Shown here: one piece after another, positions 1 through 11,770 of the stretch | Layout: every line of letters begins with the position of its first letter | Position numbering within the stretch: position 1 is the first letter of the stretch | Assembly (NCBI RefSeq): GCF_000516985.1 | Contig: NW_006917091.1 | Location: 882,977-946,976 of the forward strand | Reading direction: 5' to 3' | Length of the DNA stretch: 64,000 nt | Source of the DNA: Pestalotiopsis fici W106-1 | Lineage: Eukaryota > Ascomycota > Sordariomycetes > Amphisphaeriales > Sporocadaceae | Program-made: the position numbers and the translations under genes | Notes under the pieces: model-generated | Seen by the model: the letters and a program-made list of their open reading frames with translations, nothing else | What the model was told of the DNA's origin: nothing | Database searches by the model: none

Positions 1-1189
1 GCAACCACTGCTCAGCAGTTGAGGTGGAGGTAGACGGTGGTGTAAACCAGGAATGGCTCGTATACATGTTCATACTTGAACCTTGTCTTAAGGTTTGTCA
101 CGCATGTGTGACCGTCGGGGCCGAATGTGCTTCACACCGCTAATGCTGAATTGTATATTTAGATTGTGAGGCGAGCCACGGCGTGGGATACTCGCAAGGC
201 TCCTGTCACGGAGCATACATGCTATTGTACGAAGATGGGCAAAAAGCGCGACTCGTTTGTGGACTTGGAAATTCGGCAGTGTCCCTTCACGTACCCGGCC
301 CGATAACGAACCAGACACGCCCACACAATATTAATACCCCAGCCAGAACTCCGTACCATAATTCTCCCCTTTAAGCTAAGTACTGCATTTAACCATAACG
401 CTAATCCGTCCTAATGCCGTGCTTATCAGTAACTGTATAGTAATAATCGTTCATTGAAGCAACTCCGGTCGGTCTCTCATGACGACGGAGGTGCGTAGTA
501 CTGTTTCACGGTGTCTTCGGCATAATTGTCCGATCAAGGCCAAAACCATTGTTGTCGACTATGTTTAGAAAGGTATCGTGACGCTCAGCCTCGAGTCAAT
601 GCAACCAAGGCCAAATTCCTCAAGGCAGAAAAGATCGTCTGCGACAGAAATGGACCGAGAAGCAAGCGGTTTGATGCGCCACAGTGTGGCTGGGTTGTGT
701 GGCACCCTTCGAGTGACACAACGGGAAGGGTTGTTTAAGTCTGTTTGCACACATTATTTTCGCAGATGTAGACCATCTTTATTTATACTCTTTATTTCAG
801 ATACTGGTCGTATCACGGTTGAAGATATTGAGCGGCAGTTCCATGGAAGAGGTCTCGCAGAAGCCCTGAAATGAAATTAAAAAAAATCCTTTCTGTCCAG
901 GAAAAGATGATGGCAGCACTTATCGCGCACTCGATCCACAATCTGAACGCGGTCTTGCGAAGGCGAACCCATGTCATCAACACAATGATGGCATACTGTC
1001 ATGTAAAGGAGCCCCTAACGACTGAAGTTCTCGAATCGAGGGAGTCTTCTCTTCATCGTGAGTTTAGAATACCATAATTTGCTGCAGACCGTACAGAGAT
1101 GCTGCAAAAATCCATGATTATTGAGCGCGGTGGGAGACAGGGTCACGAGATGTTTTATTAGCGTGGGAAGGGCTTTGACTTTGCCACCA
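1..1189. other. No recognised gene
   Basis: Short overlapping open frames on both strands show no recognisable motif or consistent coding pattern. I see no RNA gene or clear repeat. The stretch leads into the ankyrin scrap that follows. Confidence 0.5.
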
Positions 1190-1306
1190 AACGATCCGAC
1201 CGTGCTCGTGGCTTCTCGCAATGGCCACTTGGAGGTTGTGCAAAGGCCTTTTGGGCATGGGGCAGACTGGAGTATACAGGATGACCCTGGACTGGATGCC
1301 CTGTAA
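1190..1306 (+). pseudogene. Ankyrin-repeat fragment
   Basis: About 36 codons read as one ankyrin repeat: the segment LVASRNGHLEVVQ is followed by HGADWSIQ and ends in a stop. Ankyrin repeats normally read as a helix pair LAxxxGHxEVVxLLLxxGAD. Here the middle LLL is replaced by RPF and no further repeat is found on either side. It is most simply a leftover of a larger ankyrin gene. Larger ankyrin genes lie elsewhere in the window (4.3-5.1 kb and 33.6-37.5 kb). Confidence 0.45.
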
Positions 1307-1425
1307 TAAACTACATACGTCTTTAAATCATTACTTAATTATAAGGTATGCTATGGCATAGTTCGTTTCTTTCCTTTAGTGCCGTCAGATCAAAAATGCT
1401 TTTATATATTCGAACCATAAATTAA

Positions 1426-2302
1426 CTATATACTCAACTCTGCGGCGTTACTTTGAGGCATTTCACTTAAAGCTGTGGGCTTTACGATCCTGTGATCTGA
1501 CTCGGAACCAAGCTCTGGCTTGTTGTACCCATGCTGTTGGTGGCCTGGATTGGCCTGCGTGGCAAAATGTGTATGTTCCACTTCTGGCGCCCTCGCTGTC
1601 CTCCTACGCCGTCGATATAGCATCCACAGTCCAACTGAAATCATAATAACTCCAGCTCCAACCCCAACCCCAATGCCTGCCGCAGCACCCGATGACAAGA
1701 CGTTAGGAGTGGTATCTGCATTCGAAACTGTAGGACTTTGACTCGCTAAAATCGACGAAGTGAATGCACTAGCAGTTGACGTCGAAGTCGTAGGCACGAA
1801 ACCGGTCGCTGGCACTGAGAAATAAGCTATCAAATCCTTGGGTGCCGCTAGATTGAAACGGTCCAAGCTAGGATTCGTGCAGTCTGGTCCAGTCGCATTG
1901 TCTGAACAGCAAGCCCAAATGTCGGCATCGGGTAAGTAGACTGCATCGCCGTCTTTGTGGTTCTCTGAAAGCAACTCTATTAGTCTTTCCATAGACAATC
2001 ACTAGGAGGTGGTACTTACGACACAATTTGGAGCAGTATGTTCCAAAAGATGAGTCAGTACAGCCTGCGGCGTAATACCCACTGCCTGCACTTTGAGAAT
2101 GCGTGTACCCACAAAGACCTCCTGTGAGACATGTATCTGCCGCCACACAGCAGGGGACGGCTGTTACTGTGTCATTTGGAGTCCCACAAGGGTAAAAGCC
2201 TATGTTGGTAGCAATGACATTGTTTGAGGCAGCGTAGCAAACCATCGCGTTTGCAAGGGAGGGGAAAAGATGAATCTGCCCTTTGGACAATAAAACAGGC
2301 AA
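1426..2302 (-). CDS. Secreted/single-pass membrane protein with Cys-rich ectodomain
   Basis: Two exons, complement(2302..2020) and complement(1964..1426), joined across a 55-nt intron (GTAAGT donor, TTTCAG acceptor), give 273 aa. The N-terminal half is Cys-rich with repeated CC pairs (PCCVAADTCL near residue 50, then WACC past the splice site), as in fungal surface proteins with a Cys-rich head, a Ser/Thr-rich stalk, one membrane helix and a short tail. The stalk is rich in Ser and Thr. The helix lies in the run GAAAGIGVGVGAGVIMISVG and is followed by the stop-transfer basic run YRRRRRT. The first 20 residues are only a weak signal peptide, so an upstream exon is possible. Function is unknown; a cell-wall or sensor role is only inferred from architecture. 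Confidence 0.7.
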
Positions 2303-4293
2303 AACAATAGGTCGGGGGCTTCCTTTTGGACTCGAGGAGGGCTTGATGATACTATATGCGGGGTTTGGATGTGTACAGTTCTTATGTCATACAGTGGCCG
2401 TGGATCATGATCTTGGGTGGGTGGAGGTATTCCGGGAATGCCACCAATAATCAAATAAGGATGAAACAGGTTGAATGGTGATCAAAGTAACAAAGTGTAT
2501 TTTTGATCGCTTAGCAAGATTGATTCGTCTGCGCCAAGGTCCCTGTACGGCGCAGACGCATAATATCATGCGGCATGGCGGCTATTTGAATCTGGTAAGA
2601 CCCGCGGCCCAGCATTCCTCTGCACACGCCAGGGCTGTCAGAGGTCAATACGGTATCGTCAACCTGCCGGACCACCACACCCCCAAACATCTCCATCGAG
2701 AAAATATCTGCCTTTTCGTCTATCCAATCATGTCGCCCCTTCAGCTTTCGAGCCTCGTGGGCGCCTCGCGCACATACCCATGCTTATCAATTGGAGAAAA
2801 TTGCACTTTCGCGTTGGACTACATGAGTTGAGACGAGGCTCCAGCCTGAAAAATAGTTCATGTCCTCCACCTTCTCCTCCCTCACCATTGTATTATTGTT
2901 AAGGCAGGGGCAAGCAGTTACCTGCATTTGATTGGTATATTTACGTAGGTTGAAATCAAAGTTCATTCAGCATCACCTGTATTACTGAAGAAAGTGGCCG
3001 AAGCTAGTGCTCGTATAAACGCTCGATGGTCAATCTGGTCTCCTCCCACTTCTCTCCAGAATGATGTCTGAGCATAATTGGGGATCGACCGGCCATTGTG
3101 GCAATACGGAGTGATGTGAGGAAATATGTGGAACCTTGTGATTAATCGAAGCTACCAGAATGGATTATATTCTTGTGTACGCAATATTTTAGCACTTTTG
3201 AGGCGAGGCTGAGATATATGTTAAGTACCAAGACACTTTTTGGTAGAGCCAGCTGACGGCGCTAAGAAGTTTCCTGCAGTTACCCCTGCTTATTTGCTTC
3301 ATATTCTTCTTATTATGGTGGTATTCTGCGATCGACATGCAGTAAAGTAAGACTAAAGCTGCCTAACATATTAGGGGCCTGTTAGGGGATGAGGCTTGAA
3401 CGGAACTCGGTGCTGCCTTAACTCATTGTGTTGGTCGGTTCACCTACTTCATAGCATTTCTTGTGGTCACAATAAAGAATTTAAGCATACTTCGAAAGCT
3501 CAGAATTTACCTCCCGACTAGGAGTCACATTCATAGTTGAGATATACCACCTAATCGTCTGGGAATGCTCTTCGGATTTTCAAAATCGACGAGCATGCAG
3601 TATTGTTCCCGGAGGATGACAATTTTAGACTCAGGTTCAATATCTGTCAGCAGCAGGACCTAGCCCCTACCAAAGAGAAGCTAGGACCAGTGCATCATTC
3701 ATGTCTTTGCCCCAACACAATAATTCAATACTGAGAATTAGTGTCAGAATACACGGAACACGACCTTTCACTTCCCACCAAAGACAAGCGAGCAGCATTC
3801 GCCGCCACTGCGTCTCAATGTTGCCGTATGACACAAAGCAATTATTGCGCTGGCCATTTGGAGATTGAATTGCCGCAAGGTCTTTTTTGATTCAGAGATC
3901 AACGCAAAGAAGGACGCCGAGACAATATGTGCACCGGGATATCGTGCTCCAAGCTAGAGTTAGGCAAGCATTGATGGAAAATCAACATCTTCCCATAACA
4001 TGAGCTTGACGATCTATCCTGGTGCGCTCGAATCAACGCGGTCAATATCTCCCTTACGAATTGCAGAAATCCCTTCGGCCTCATTGAAGACGCTAGTCTG
4101 AGCTTGCAAACAGCTTGTTTTCCCTATGACAAACTTGTGAAAAGATATGATAGGTATGGGTAATAGTTGTTGTATTAGTTGAGTTGTTCACATCCAACAG
4201 AGGTTGGATGGTCAAAGATATATACATGTGTGGAGAAGCGCTCCACTTATTCCTACATTTTGACAAAACTACTGGCTCTCGGCTACAACTCCA
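2303..4293. other. Gene-poor interval
   Basis: Only short, mutually overlapping frames without family motifs. I see no RNA gene, terminal inverted repeat or tandem array. It contains the promoter of the upstream-facing Cys-rich gene. Confidence 0.45.
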
Positions 4294-5141
4294 CTATTCT
4301 GTGTCTGTAGGGACGCTTGATCTCGCAAACAACATCTCATATATATGCATATGGCCATATCTTCTAACAAGAGAGGCTGGCGTCTCACCAACGCCCGTAT
4401 CATCATAGTTGACGATGGAAGGATCGGCACCCGCATCTAGAAGGATGCGTACCGCGTCTTCCTTTCCTAGGAACGCTGCATAGTGAAGAGGGGTTCCGTT
4501 GCCTGTCGTTTCGTGATGGATAATGTTTTTGGCGTTTGCTCCCTTACTCATCAAACACTTGAGCATCTCCAGGCCTCCCATTGTTGTTTGTCGGAGACAG
4601 CTATGAAGAATATCAGGTTCCATCCTGGCCCCGTGAGATAACAGGGTGTCAATCGCTGCCCCATCTTGAACCAGAGGCGCAACGACTGTAGAGCCAAGCG
4701 CAGAGACTCCGCGTTCGTTGGTCGCGTTCGGATCTGCCCCTTTGGAAAGCAACCAAATCAGCACATTTGGCTTATCGGTGGCCAAGCTGATAAGATATAC
4801 TGCCAAATTAGTTGACATTTCTTTTACAACAGCCACATGACTACTTGCCGAATGAGAGGACCGCCACACTCCTTAGAGTTGAGATCTCAGCCATACGCTA
4901 GGAATACCTCGAGCAGGCCAGTATCAGCCATCCTGGCAAGGTGAATAAATGACGAGGCGTCGAGCTTGGCGCCGCTGGAGAGCAAAAGACTAACGATTTC
5001 CGGGTCGCGGCGGCATATGGCTTTGCTCAAACTATTCCCCAGTTGGCTGTCCCATAGGTCACGAGGTTGGTTCAAGGTCGCCTGCACATCTTCGGCTCTC
5101 CCCTCCTTTGAGGCACAGACGAGGTCGTTTGGAGCTTCCAT
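4294..5141 (-). pseudogene. Ankyrin-repeat protein, interrupted by TGA
   Basis: The N-terminal frame starts at 5141 (MEAPNDLVCASKEGR...) and reads through two ankyrin-like repeats to ...LLEVFLAYG, then a TGA at 4887-4889. Reading on in the same frame gives DLNSKECGGPLIR. The ankyrin context LAYGW-DLNS indicates that the stop replaces TGG (Trp), a G-to-A change of the kind left by repeat-induced point mutation. After a likely intron the frame resumes near 4820 with LISLATDKPNVLIWLLSKGADPNA and continues through four more repeats to a stop at 4294. The phases across the presumed intron do not join cleanly, a second sign of decay. A recoded or alternatively spliced functional gene cannot be excluded. 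Confidence 0.65.
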
Positions 5142-6818
5142 CTTTGGGTACTGAAATATATTTTCAAATCAGTTTTCCAGTTCCGGGAAGAGTGTGACAG
5201 ACAGCCGTGCCTGGTAAACACTTGCAAAGAAAGAAATCGAGGGAGCAGGACACTGGCTACTTTATCAGAATTATTGGCAATCATGGTAACTTCTGTTGGT
5301 TGTAACTATTGCGCCGTACCATATAACCACTATTAGGCTAGTTCCTAGTGTGGAGCTTCACATTTTGTTCAGCTAGTGCAATGGTTTGGTGCGTCAGTAA
5401 CCAACATGGAATAAACGCCGCCACTTGTCCCTCTCTGCCAAGACCTTGGGATTAGGCAGCCGATGTAAGGTTTCGGATGACATAACGCCATGTGGCAGCC
5501 CCCAATGATGGCTCAGGATTCAGCCCTGCTGTGAAAAGACCCATGTTAGGTATAATATTTGTTGGTATATCAGATGGAATTGATCAAATACCACGGCTGT
5601 CAAAAGTATAAGGATACATGGGTGGGGAAGCGCCCCATTTAAGCTTTCATTTTCGTTGTATATCTCTAGTGATAGCATATTCCAGACCACGGCGTTTTAC
5701 GGTAATGGAAATATAGAATGTGAAATGATTTCATGACCGTACGTATACTTTTGGTGTTTGAATTGGTTCTACCAACCTATAAAAAAGAGCTGATAAAGAG
5801 CATACCCGAGCAGGTGATCTGCAAAGACGACCTGATCCGCGAATGGGGGCTTTACTACAATAATTCATGAAGCATTTGACGGCCGATTAAATCACGACAT
5901 CATCCAGTCTTATATCAGGCCCCACATCAGCTAAAAGAGATTGCCTAATAAGAAAGAGTGACTTCGTTTTTACCCCGTTGCGCTAAACTCGAGGCTGGTG
6001 ACATATGATTTGCGACCCGACGGTTGATAATTACATTAAAAACTCAAACATATCAAATCTTTGACAAGAATCAGCAATCAGTCGATGAAAAAGCCACATG
6101 TGCACTCTCGCATCAAGACATCTAATTCTAAAATTAGGAAGTCGCAGGCCCGAATAAAGAGTGCCAGTGTGCGGCCGTTCGCGGGCCTTGATGCGGACTG
6201 GGCATCTCAGATATGCAACAGCTAGTGAAAAAGTAGATCAAGTGCAAACGCACGAAGCGAAGATCATTGTTCGTAACTCGGCGTGCACATTGCCTGATTG
6301 TTCTTAATTATCGCAGAATTAGTGTTCTATGCCAACGCCGATCATAGTGCCCATTCCCTCGCTTTATGTAACTGATTGAAGGTCCAGGCTGTATTGATCA
6401 TGTGTCCCATACATTTTATCAGCAAAGATTCTAAGCTTGCTAACAGCGTATTCACGAGATCTGAGAACTCCAAGCCCACCGCCTGGCCAACACTCTTAAA
6501 AGATGCCAGACCCAATCCGCCGCGGATGCCCCAAGAACTATTGACTATACTCGCTACTTCTGCGTCGAAATACGCTAATCGATCGCCTTTCATCGCATTG
6601 TTATTAATAAAAGCTGATTTTTAAATGTTTTCTAACGATAAATAAGTGAGATACTCGCATTTGAGTTAATGCTAAAGGAAAAAGGAAAATTAAAAGGTGA
6701 TAAATATAATCCTAATTATTACCACATGCTTTAATTTAAAGCGGGAAAAATTAGCAATCTCTTTCTTGACTTTCCGTGACAATTATTCGTTTCGAAGTCG
6801 TTGCAATAATGACTAAAG
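5142..6818. other. Intergenic, AT-rich, one dispersed repeat
   Basis: Contains a roughly 85-bp segment at 5308-5395 that recurs in diverged form at 32768-32850 (listed separately). The right part, from 6600, is strongly AT-rich. One 83-codon frame at 6342-6593 (minus) shows no family motif, and I do not call it as a gene. Confidence 0.45.
5308..5395 (+). repeat. Dispersed repeat, less-mutated copy
   Basis: The block beginning ATTGCGCCGTAC and ending TTTGGTGCG matches 32768-32850 over its whole length. Most differences are C/T or G/A transitions, with the second copy the more AT-rich. This looks like two copies of an old transposon or solo terminal repeat. No terminal inverted repeat or target duplication was seen. 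Confidence 0.6.
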
Positions 6819-9159
6819 TTATCTAATGCAGACTGTATGTACCAAATCTCTCATGCTCGGTGGGTCCAGGTCCATGATCCAGAGGGTTCTCTCAGCCCGT
6901 TGGAACAACTTTTCTTTTGACGCGGTATTGGGATGGGATTCGAGTTCCATATCGCTTTCTAAATCACTCAAAGCATCATCGTCGACAGCTTCTATGGGTT
7001 GCTCTCGACGTTGGCGGGCTGCTATGTGTTGCATGAAGTCCGACCGTCTAATTAACTCGCCCGGATCTCCACCCCATGCGCCCTCAAGCTTGAAAGAACC
7101 CAATTTGACATATTCAACTGGCTCTGCAGCCGAAGGTATCTGCTGTAGTATGAGACCATGGTTTGTTTCAGCCAGATGATCCATATATATCATCAAGAAG
7201 CAGAGCTCCTGGGACGGGTCAAGGTCCGATGGCCACTGCGGCAAGTCCCAATAAACCTCATCTACCCGGATAGATTCCAGTGGATTAATAGAAGGCCAGA
7301 ATGGGTTTTCATGTAAGTCCGGAGTGCTCAGCGCATGAGAAAATGTCAATCTGCCGACATACTCTTTGTACGGAGGCTTGAGTGTTCCAAAGAGTGCAAT
7401 ACCTCGAAGTGTCAATCCTTTGCTGATTGCCGGGGGTTTGCCTTCTTTGAACTCGGGGTCCTCTACTCGAATCCAGGATAATCGGTATTGGCTCCCCAGA
7501 TCATTATATGCGAGATCATATTCGACTTTCCCATCAAGGCTGGCCCAGGACCATGATGGCGCAATAGAACCATTCAACCGCGAAGTTCGAACTATGTTTT
7601 GGTCGGCTCGGGCTTCGTATTGCTCTTTTTTGGCTCCGTAACGAGTCCAGCAGAGCTGTTGATGGAAATCGACACTCCATAGCCCATGAACATACATGTT
7701 GAGCGCTGGGCTTTGTGGGCGTTGGCTTTGTATAAGCTGAATCTGAGTAGCCAAACCTGACAACGCCACAAGTTTGTCTGTCTTCCTCGTGAGGCCGCAC
7801 GACGAATAATGCTCAACAATCTTGGACCATGTATCTCGAAAACTTGCTTCACTCATTGGTACCATGCCTCTTTTCCGTACTGAGCGAGTATTCGAGCTGT
7901 TCCATAATTCATCCGGTAGCCCTTCCGGACACTGTTCGTTGGCAACAAGCTCAGGACATTCCCAATACACCTGATGGGCAGTGAAGCTCAATTGCCTCAG
8001 TGCTAGATAGCGCTCTTGAGTGACCCAAGCACGAGAATTTAATGGTGCATTGGCCACATCATTGTCGTATGAAGCGGCGTTGGAAATCCGGTATGTTGAA
8101 AAACCACGTAAATCGCAACCGAAATCAACAGATCTTTAGTTCCAACATGTTAGCTTTCTTTCTTTTTTGGGAATTGGACCGTAAATTTCAAGATTGTCGA
8201 CCGATACGTTGAAATTCAATGAGATTACCACACATGCTGATGACTTACGTGAGTTGCACCAAGGCCAAGTCCCTCGTCCGAAAGAAACCGCCCGAACTAT
8301 CCGAAGAGCAGCTCGCAGCGAGATTGCAAGCCGCCCGAGCGTAGACCAGACCCATCTTCGCTGATTCTTCCTTCCAATCATCATCGTCATCCTGTACAAT
8401 GCAGAGACAGTCGATCCAGATGTAGTAAATTCCCAGCGACTTAGCGACCTCGATCGCGTCGATGAAAGTCTGAGGAAGTTTTGCGATCAAGTTTTGGCCT
8501 CTTTGTTTGAAATTCGCAATATTTTCCTTCTTCAGGACCTCATGAGAAGATGAACCCCAGCAATGGCTCAAAGTTGCGTATGGCCCCGCAATACGCGACG
8601 TTTCATCGATCAAATTCCAACAATCGGGATCGTCTTGCCGAATTTCGACAAGCCTGGTGGGCTTAAATGCTCCCACAGCGCTCAAGCTGCGACAACGCTC
8701 GTGGTGTCTTTGGCACGCTGTGTACCAGTACTTCCACAATCTTATGCTGCTACGTGTTGAGACTTCGGGCTCTGAATACTCGATAGGGTTGCCTCTGACG
8801 TCAAGACACGATGGCGACAGAAGAAATCTCACACCGCGGTGGTTTTCGGCAATTCTAATCGCGAAGTATCCATCAAAATCTTCAAAAATCAGATCTACAT
8901 CTCCATAGGTTAAATCGATTTGCCAATCAAACCTCGCGAAATTGACTGGTTCAGTCGCCTCTCTCAAACCCGGATTCTTTTCGCAACAATAGTCCCAGAA
9001 ACTTCGACACAGGAGACATCCTATCTCGGTCGAGCTTCGCAGACTCGAAAGACTCGTATGAATTCTGAGGCTTGTCCCCTTCCAACGAAAATAATTTTTT
9101 TCGTATGGAAGACGACTTGGTCCAGCTTTGATGGCTTCTGCGCAGAGTTGGCATAGCAT
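6819..9159 (-). CDS. HET-domain (heterokaryon incompatibility) protein
   Basis: Exons complement(9159..8249) and complement(8133..6819) with a 115-nt intron (GTAAGT donor, phase-2 join) give 741 aa. The start MLCQLCAEAIK is chosen because HET proteins of this class begin with a CxxC-like segment; the open frame extends further upstream without homology. The HET core is plain: YATLSHCWG, then LPQTFIDAIEVAKSLGI, then YIWIDCLCIVQDD and WKEESAKMGLVY. After the splice come LNSRAWVTQERYL and APSWSWASLDG, the usual distal HET motifs. HET domains trigger cell death or growth arrest upon non-self fusion; which partner this one senses cannot be read from sequence. Full length with no break, so probably functional. 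Confidence 0.9.
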
Positions 9160-11595
9160 GGCGACAATGTCCTGTCTGTGAATTAGACTGAGACTGGGCT
9201 GGGTACAGTGATAGTAGATAGTCGCAGAAAATACAGTCTCGCATGCTAATGCGAAAGTGAAAGTTTTCAAGTGGGACGACAGAAGAGGAGGATAGACGGT
9301 CAGCAGGAAATCATCTTATGCAACCCTGGGGACACGTCAGTACTGCGGGTATCTGCATGTGGTTATATATGGAGAATTACGGGTCAATCGGGATGTCATC
9401 AGTCACCGGTCACGGTCGCCACGACAGCTTCATCATTATTCTTTGGAAGGACATGTGGCAAACACTGGCAGGGTGACTATTTCGTGCTGGACCTACCAAA
9501 GGCTTCTTATGAGAGAAGATCGAGACAAGGACTTATGGCCGGTATTCTTCTGTATTTTCGGATGTGAAGTAGGGGTTGATTGCGCATCATCTATGTGGGG
9601 CGCCAGCTGTCACATATTACTTCGCTGACATTTGTTCCATTGACGGTGTAATATATTGGCATATGATGTACGCTGGGCGGATATGGCTCCTTTGACTCTT
9701 TGCAGCTTCATGTGTCGGTACGATCGAGCTGCCGGCTGTTCACTGCGCTTGATATTGTCTGGGCGAGTCCTGTTTGTAAAACATTAGCACGCCGTATACG
9801 CGAAGATGACCGAATTGAAGACGTGTATAGCACTCGGCTGACGTTATGACTCTTAGTGGATTTGCTAACCGTGAAGGGCAAAATACGGGCATGCAAAAGA
9901 CATGTCGGTTGGACCAAGACAAGCAACCCTGCCTACCTGCCACACCTCCGAATTCCACAACTTTCAGATTATTCCATAAGACCTTCATATTTCGCCTTCT
10001 CTATCAGCTACTTCAAGCTCTTCCCATGATCAGTGCCTTTGGCAAATCTGGAGTTCAATAGCAACTATACTATAGACGGCCACGCTAACTACAGCCGTTT
10101 CTGCGGGTTCTTCGGATTCCATGGAAGGCTGTATGTAGTAAATCGATGTGTACCTGAATATTCAGTTGAAATTATTGCGAGGGATTATAGCACCCGATAT
10201 TGAGCTAGTCGCCAGACAACATTATATGGATGGTCGACTCGTGTTGCTGTTTTAGCATCGTAGAGTGTTGGTTGGAAGGGACACACCTAAAATAAACAAC
10301 CCCGAGAAAGACATTGTTGTAAGCGGAAAGAGACAGAAGCTTTCCCTCATAGGATTCATCACTTCTTAGCATGCAGCAGTGGCAGGCATTGTGACTTTAC
10401 TCAGACTTTGTTTTGTTGCTTTTTCAGACTTTATGGAACCGGAGCGCATGCATGAGCGGTGGAATCGAATACATATTGGGTATACCCTTGATGCAGATGA
10501 TCCGAACAAAGGCTCATAGGTAAGTAAAATAAGCGATATTAATTGTGCTCGAGAATCTTAAAGTCGAATTAGTAATTATAGAAACTCCAGAACGAATAAC
10601 AGAAATTTCTTGATTGAAATGCTTGGGTCTATTTTTCGTGATAGCTATGGTGAAGCACTTTCATCTATGCTTAGCATTCTAATGAATGGAGCTAAAAAGT
10701 CTAGAATTGAGGGTTTAACTGGTGCCAGGTCTCTGTGTGAATCCCCGGGAATTGTCCCGCTCCGAATCCGCAATCCCCGCCCGTTGCAGATCACGGAATG
10801 ACACGTCAAGTTTGTACCTTATCAGTGCTGGGAATAAGTCAAGTAACTTAAATCCGGACCCCCTATTTGACTTACTTGGTCAAGTCAAGCCCAAGTCTAG
10901 GATCTGGGCTTGACTTGCTTGGTATACTCATGACGAAGGGTTATTGGGGGTGTGTAAATGTAGTGGTATTATGGATAGAGATGAAGAAGGAAGGAGGAAG
11001 TTCCCAGCTACATAGTATATAGTACAGCTCCAGAACTCGTTATCGGTTCTTATCAGCTTATCTGCATTATCAGGCAGTGAGCTCCAGGCCCCAAGGCATC
11101 ATGCGCCACCCAAACAATAGGTATGTTGGAGCGCTGTTCTGAGTACTGAGCGTGGTTTTTACTCATAAAAAAAGAGATCATCGAGTGACCAGCCGCTCAA
11201 TCAAAAAACAAGGTGCAATTGCTAACGGTAGGTCTCTCAACATCAACTACCCGCAATCTCCTGACGCTTGCATTTACATAGATTTGAGTATTCGAGGTCT
11301 GATCCATTTCAACCCAGGAACCAAGCTCGAAGAATCCTACGATGGCTGTTCTGGTGGCGTGACGGATGGCTGCTACCCAATAATTGATGCTGCACTAGCT
11401 GCTGCAAGGTTAGAGATAGACGGACATGTTGATCGCCGAACCTTCGCTGCGATACTTAGCAAGCCCTCCAAGTCCCTCATCTCTTTTCAGACTGCCTTGC
11501 TCGATATTCTCATCTCAATTCTCACAGACAGACTCGGTTCTGATCAACACAGCCGAAACTGCCTACCTAGTATTTACATAATTTCGCTCAATATA
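9160..11595. other. Long gene-poor interval
   Basis: No frame carries recognisable motifs. It includes a near-perfect hairpin at 10881-10917 (listed separately). Confidence 0.5.
10867..10922. repeat. Hairpin/fold-back sequence
   Basis: Arms CAAGTCAAGCCCA (10881-10893) and TGGGCTTGACTTG (10905-10917) are perfect 13-base complements around an 11-base loop. Flanking direct copies TTGACTTACTTGG (10867-10879) and TTGACTTGCTTGG (10910-10922) add a second layer. It resembles the end of a fold-back element; no coding function. Confidence 0.7.
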
Positions 11596-11770
11596 TGTCG
11601 TACTGACGTAGTCAGTACCCACCGCAGATCACCTGCTTGGGTATATAGTCGCTCTTCAGCACCTCTCTTTTGTAGACTAGAGATCAACTCAGACAACTTT
11701 CAATGCTTTCTCGATCATCTCGTCTTCAGTTCCCCCTTCACACATCGGCTCAGGTGAGAATATAACCATT
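11596..11770 (+). repeat. Promoter-like repeat, copy 1
   Basis: About 170 bp, by eye roughly 85% identical to 40255-40420, which ends exactly at the start codon of the SGNH esterase gene. It carries a TATATAG box, a CT-rich stretch and a tail ending CAGGTGAGAAT. In this copy the position matching the esterase ATG reads ATA and no esterase coding sequence follows. It is therefore a promoter plus leader that has lost its gene, or a repeat that can supply a promoter. Confidence 0.65.

Noticed and set aside
6342..6593. An 83-codon minus-strand frame.
   Set aside because: No motif and no neighbouring exons; a chance frame is as likely.
11152..11757. A 201-codon open frame.
   Set aside because: It has no ATG start in context, no motif, and its last 50 codons run through the promoter-like repeat shared with 40.3 kb.
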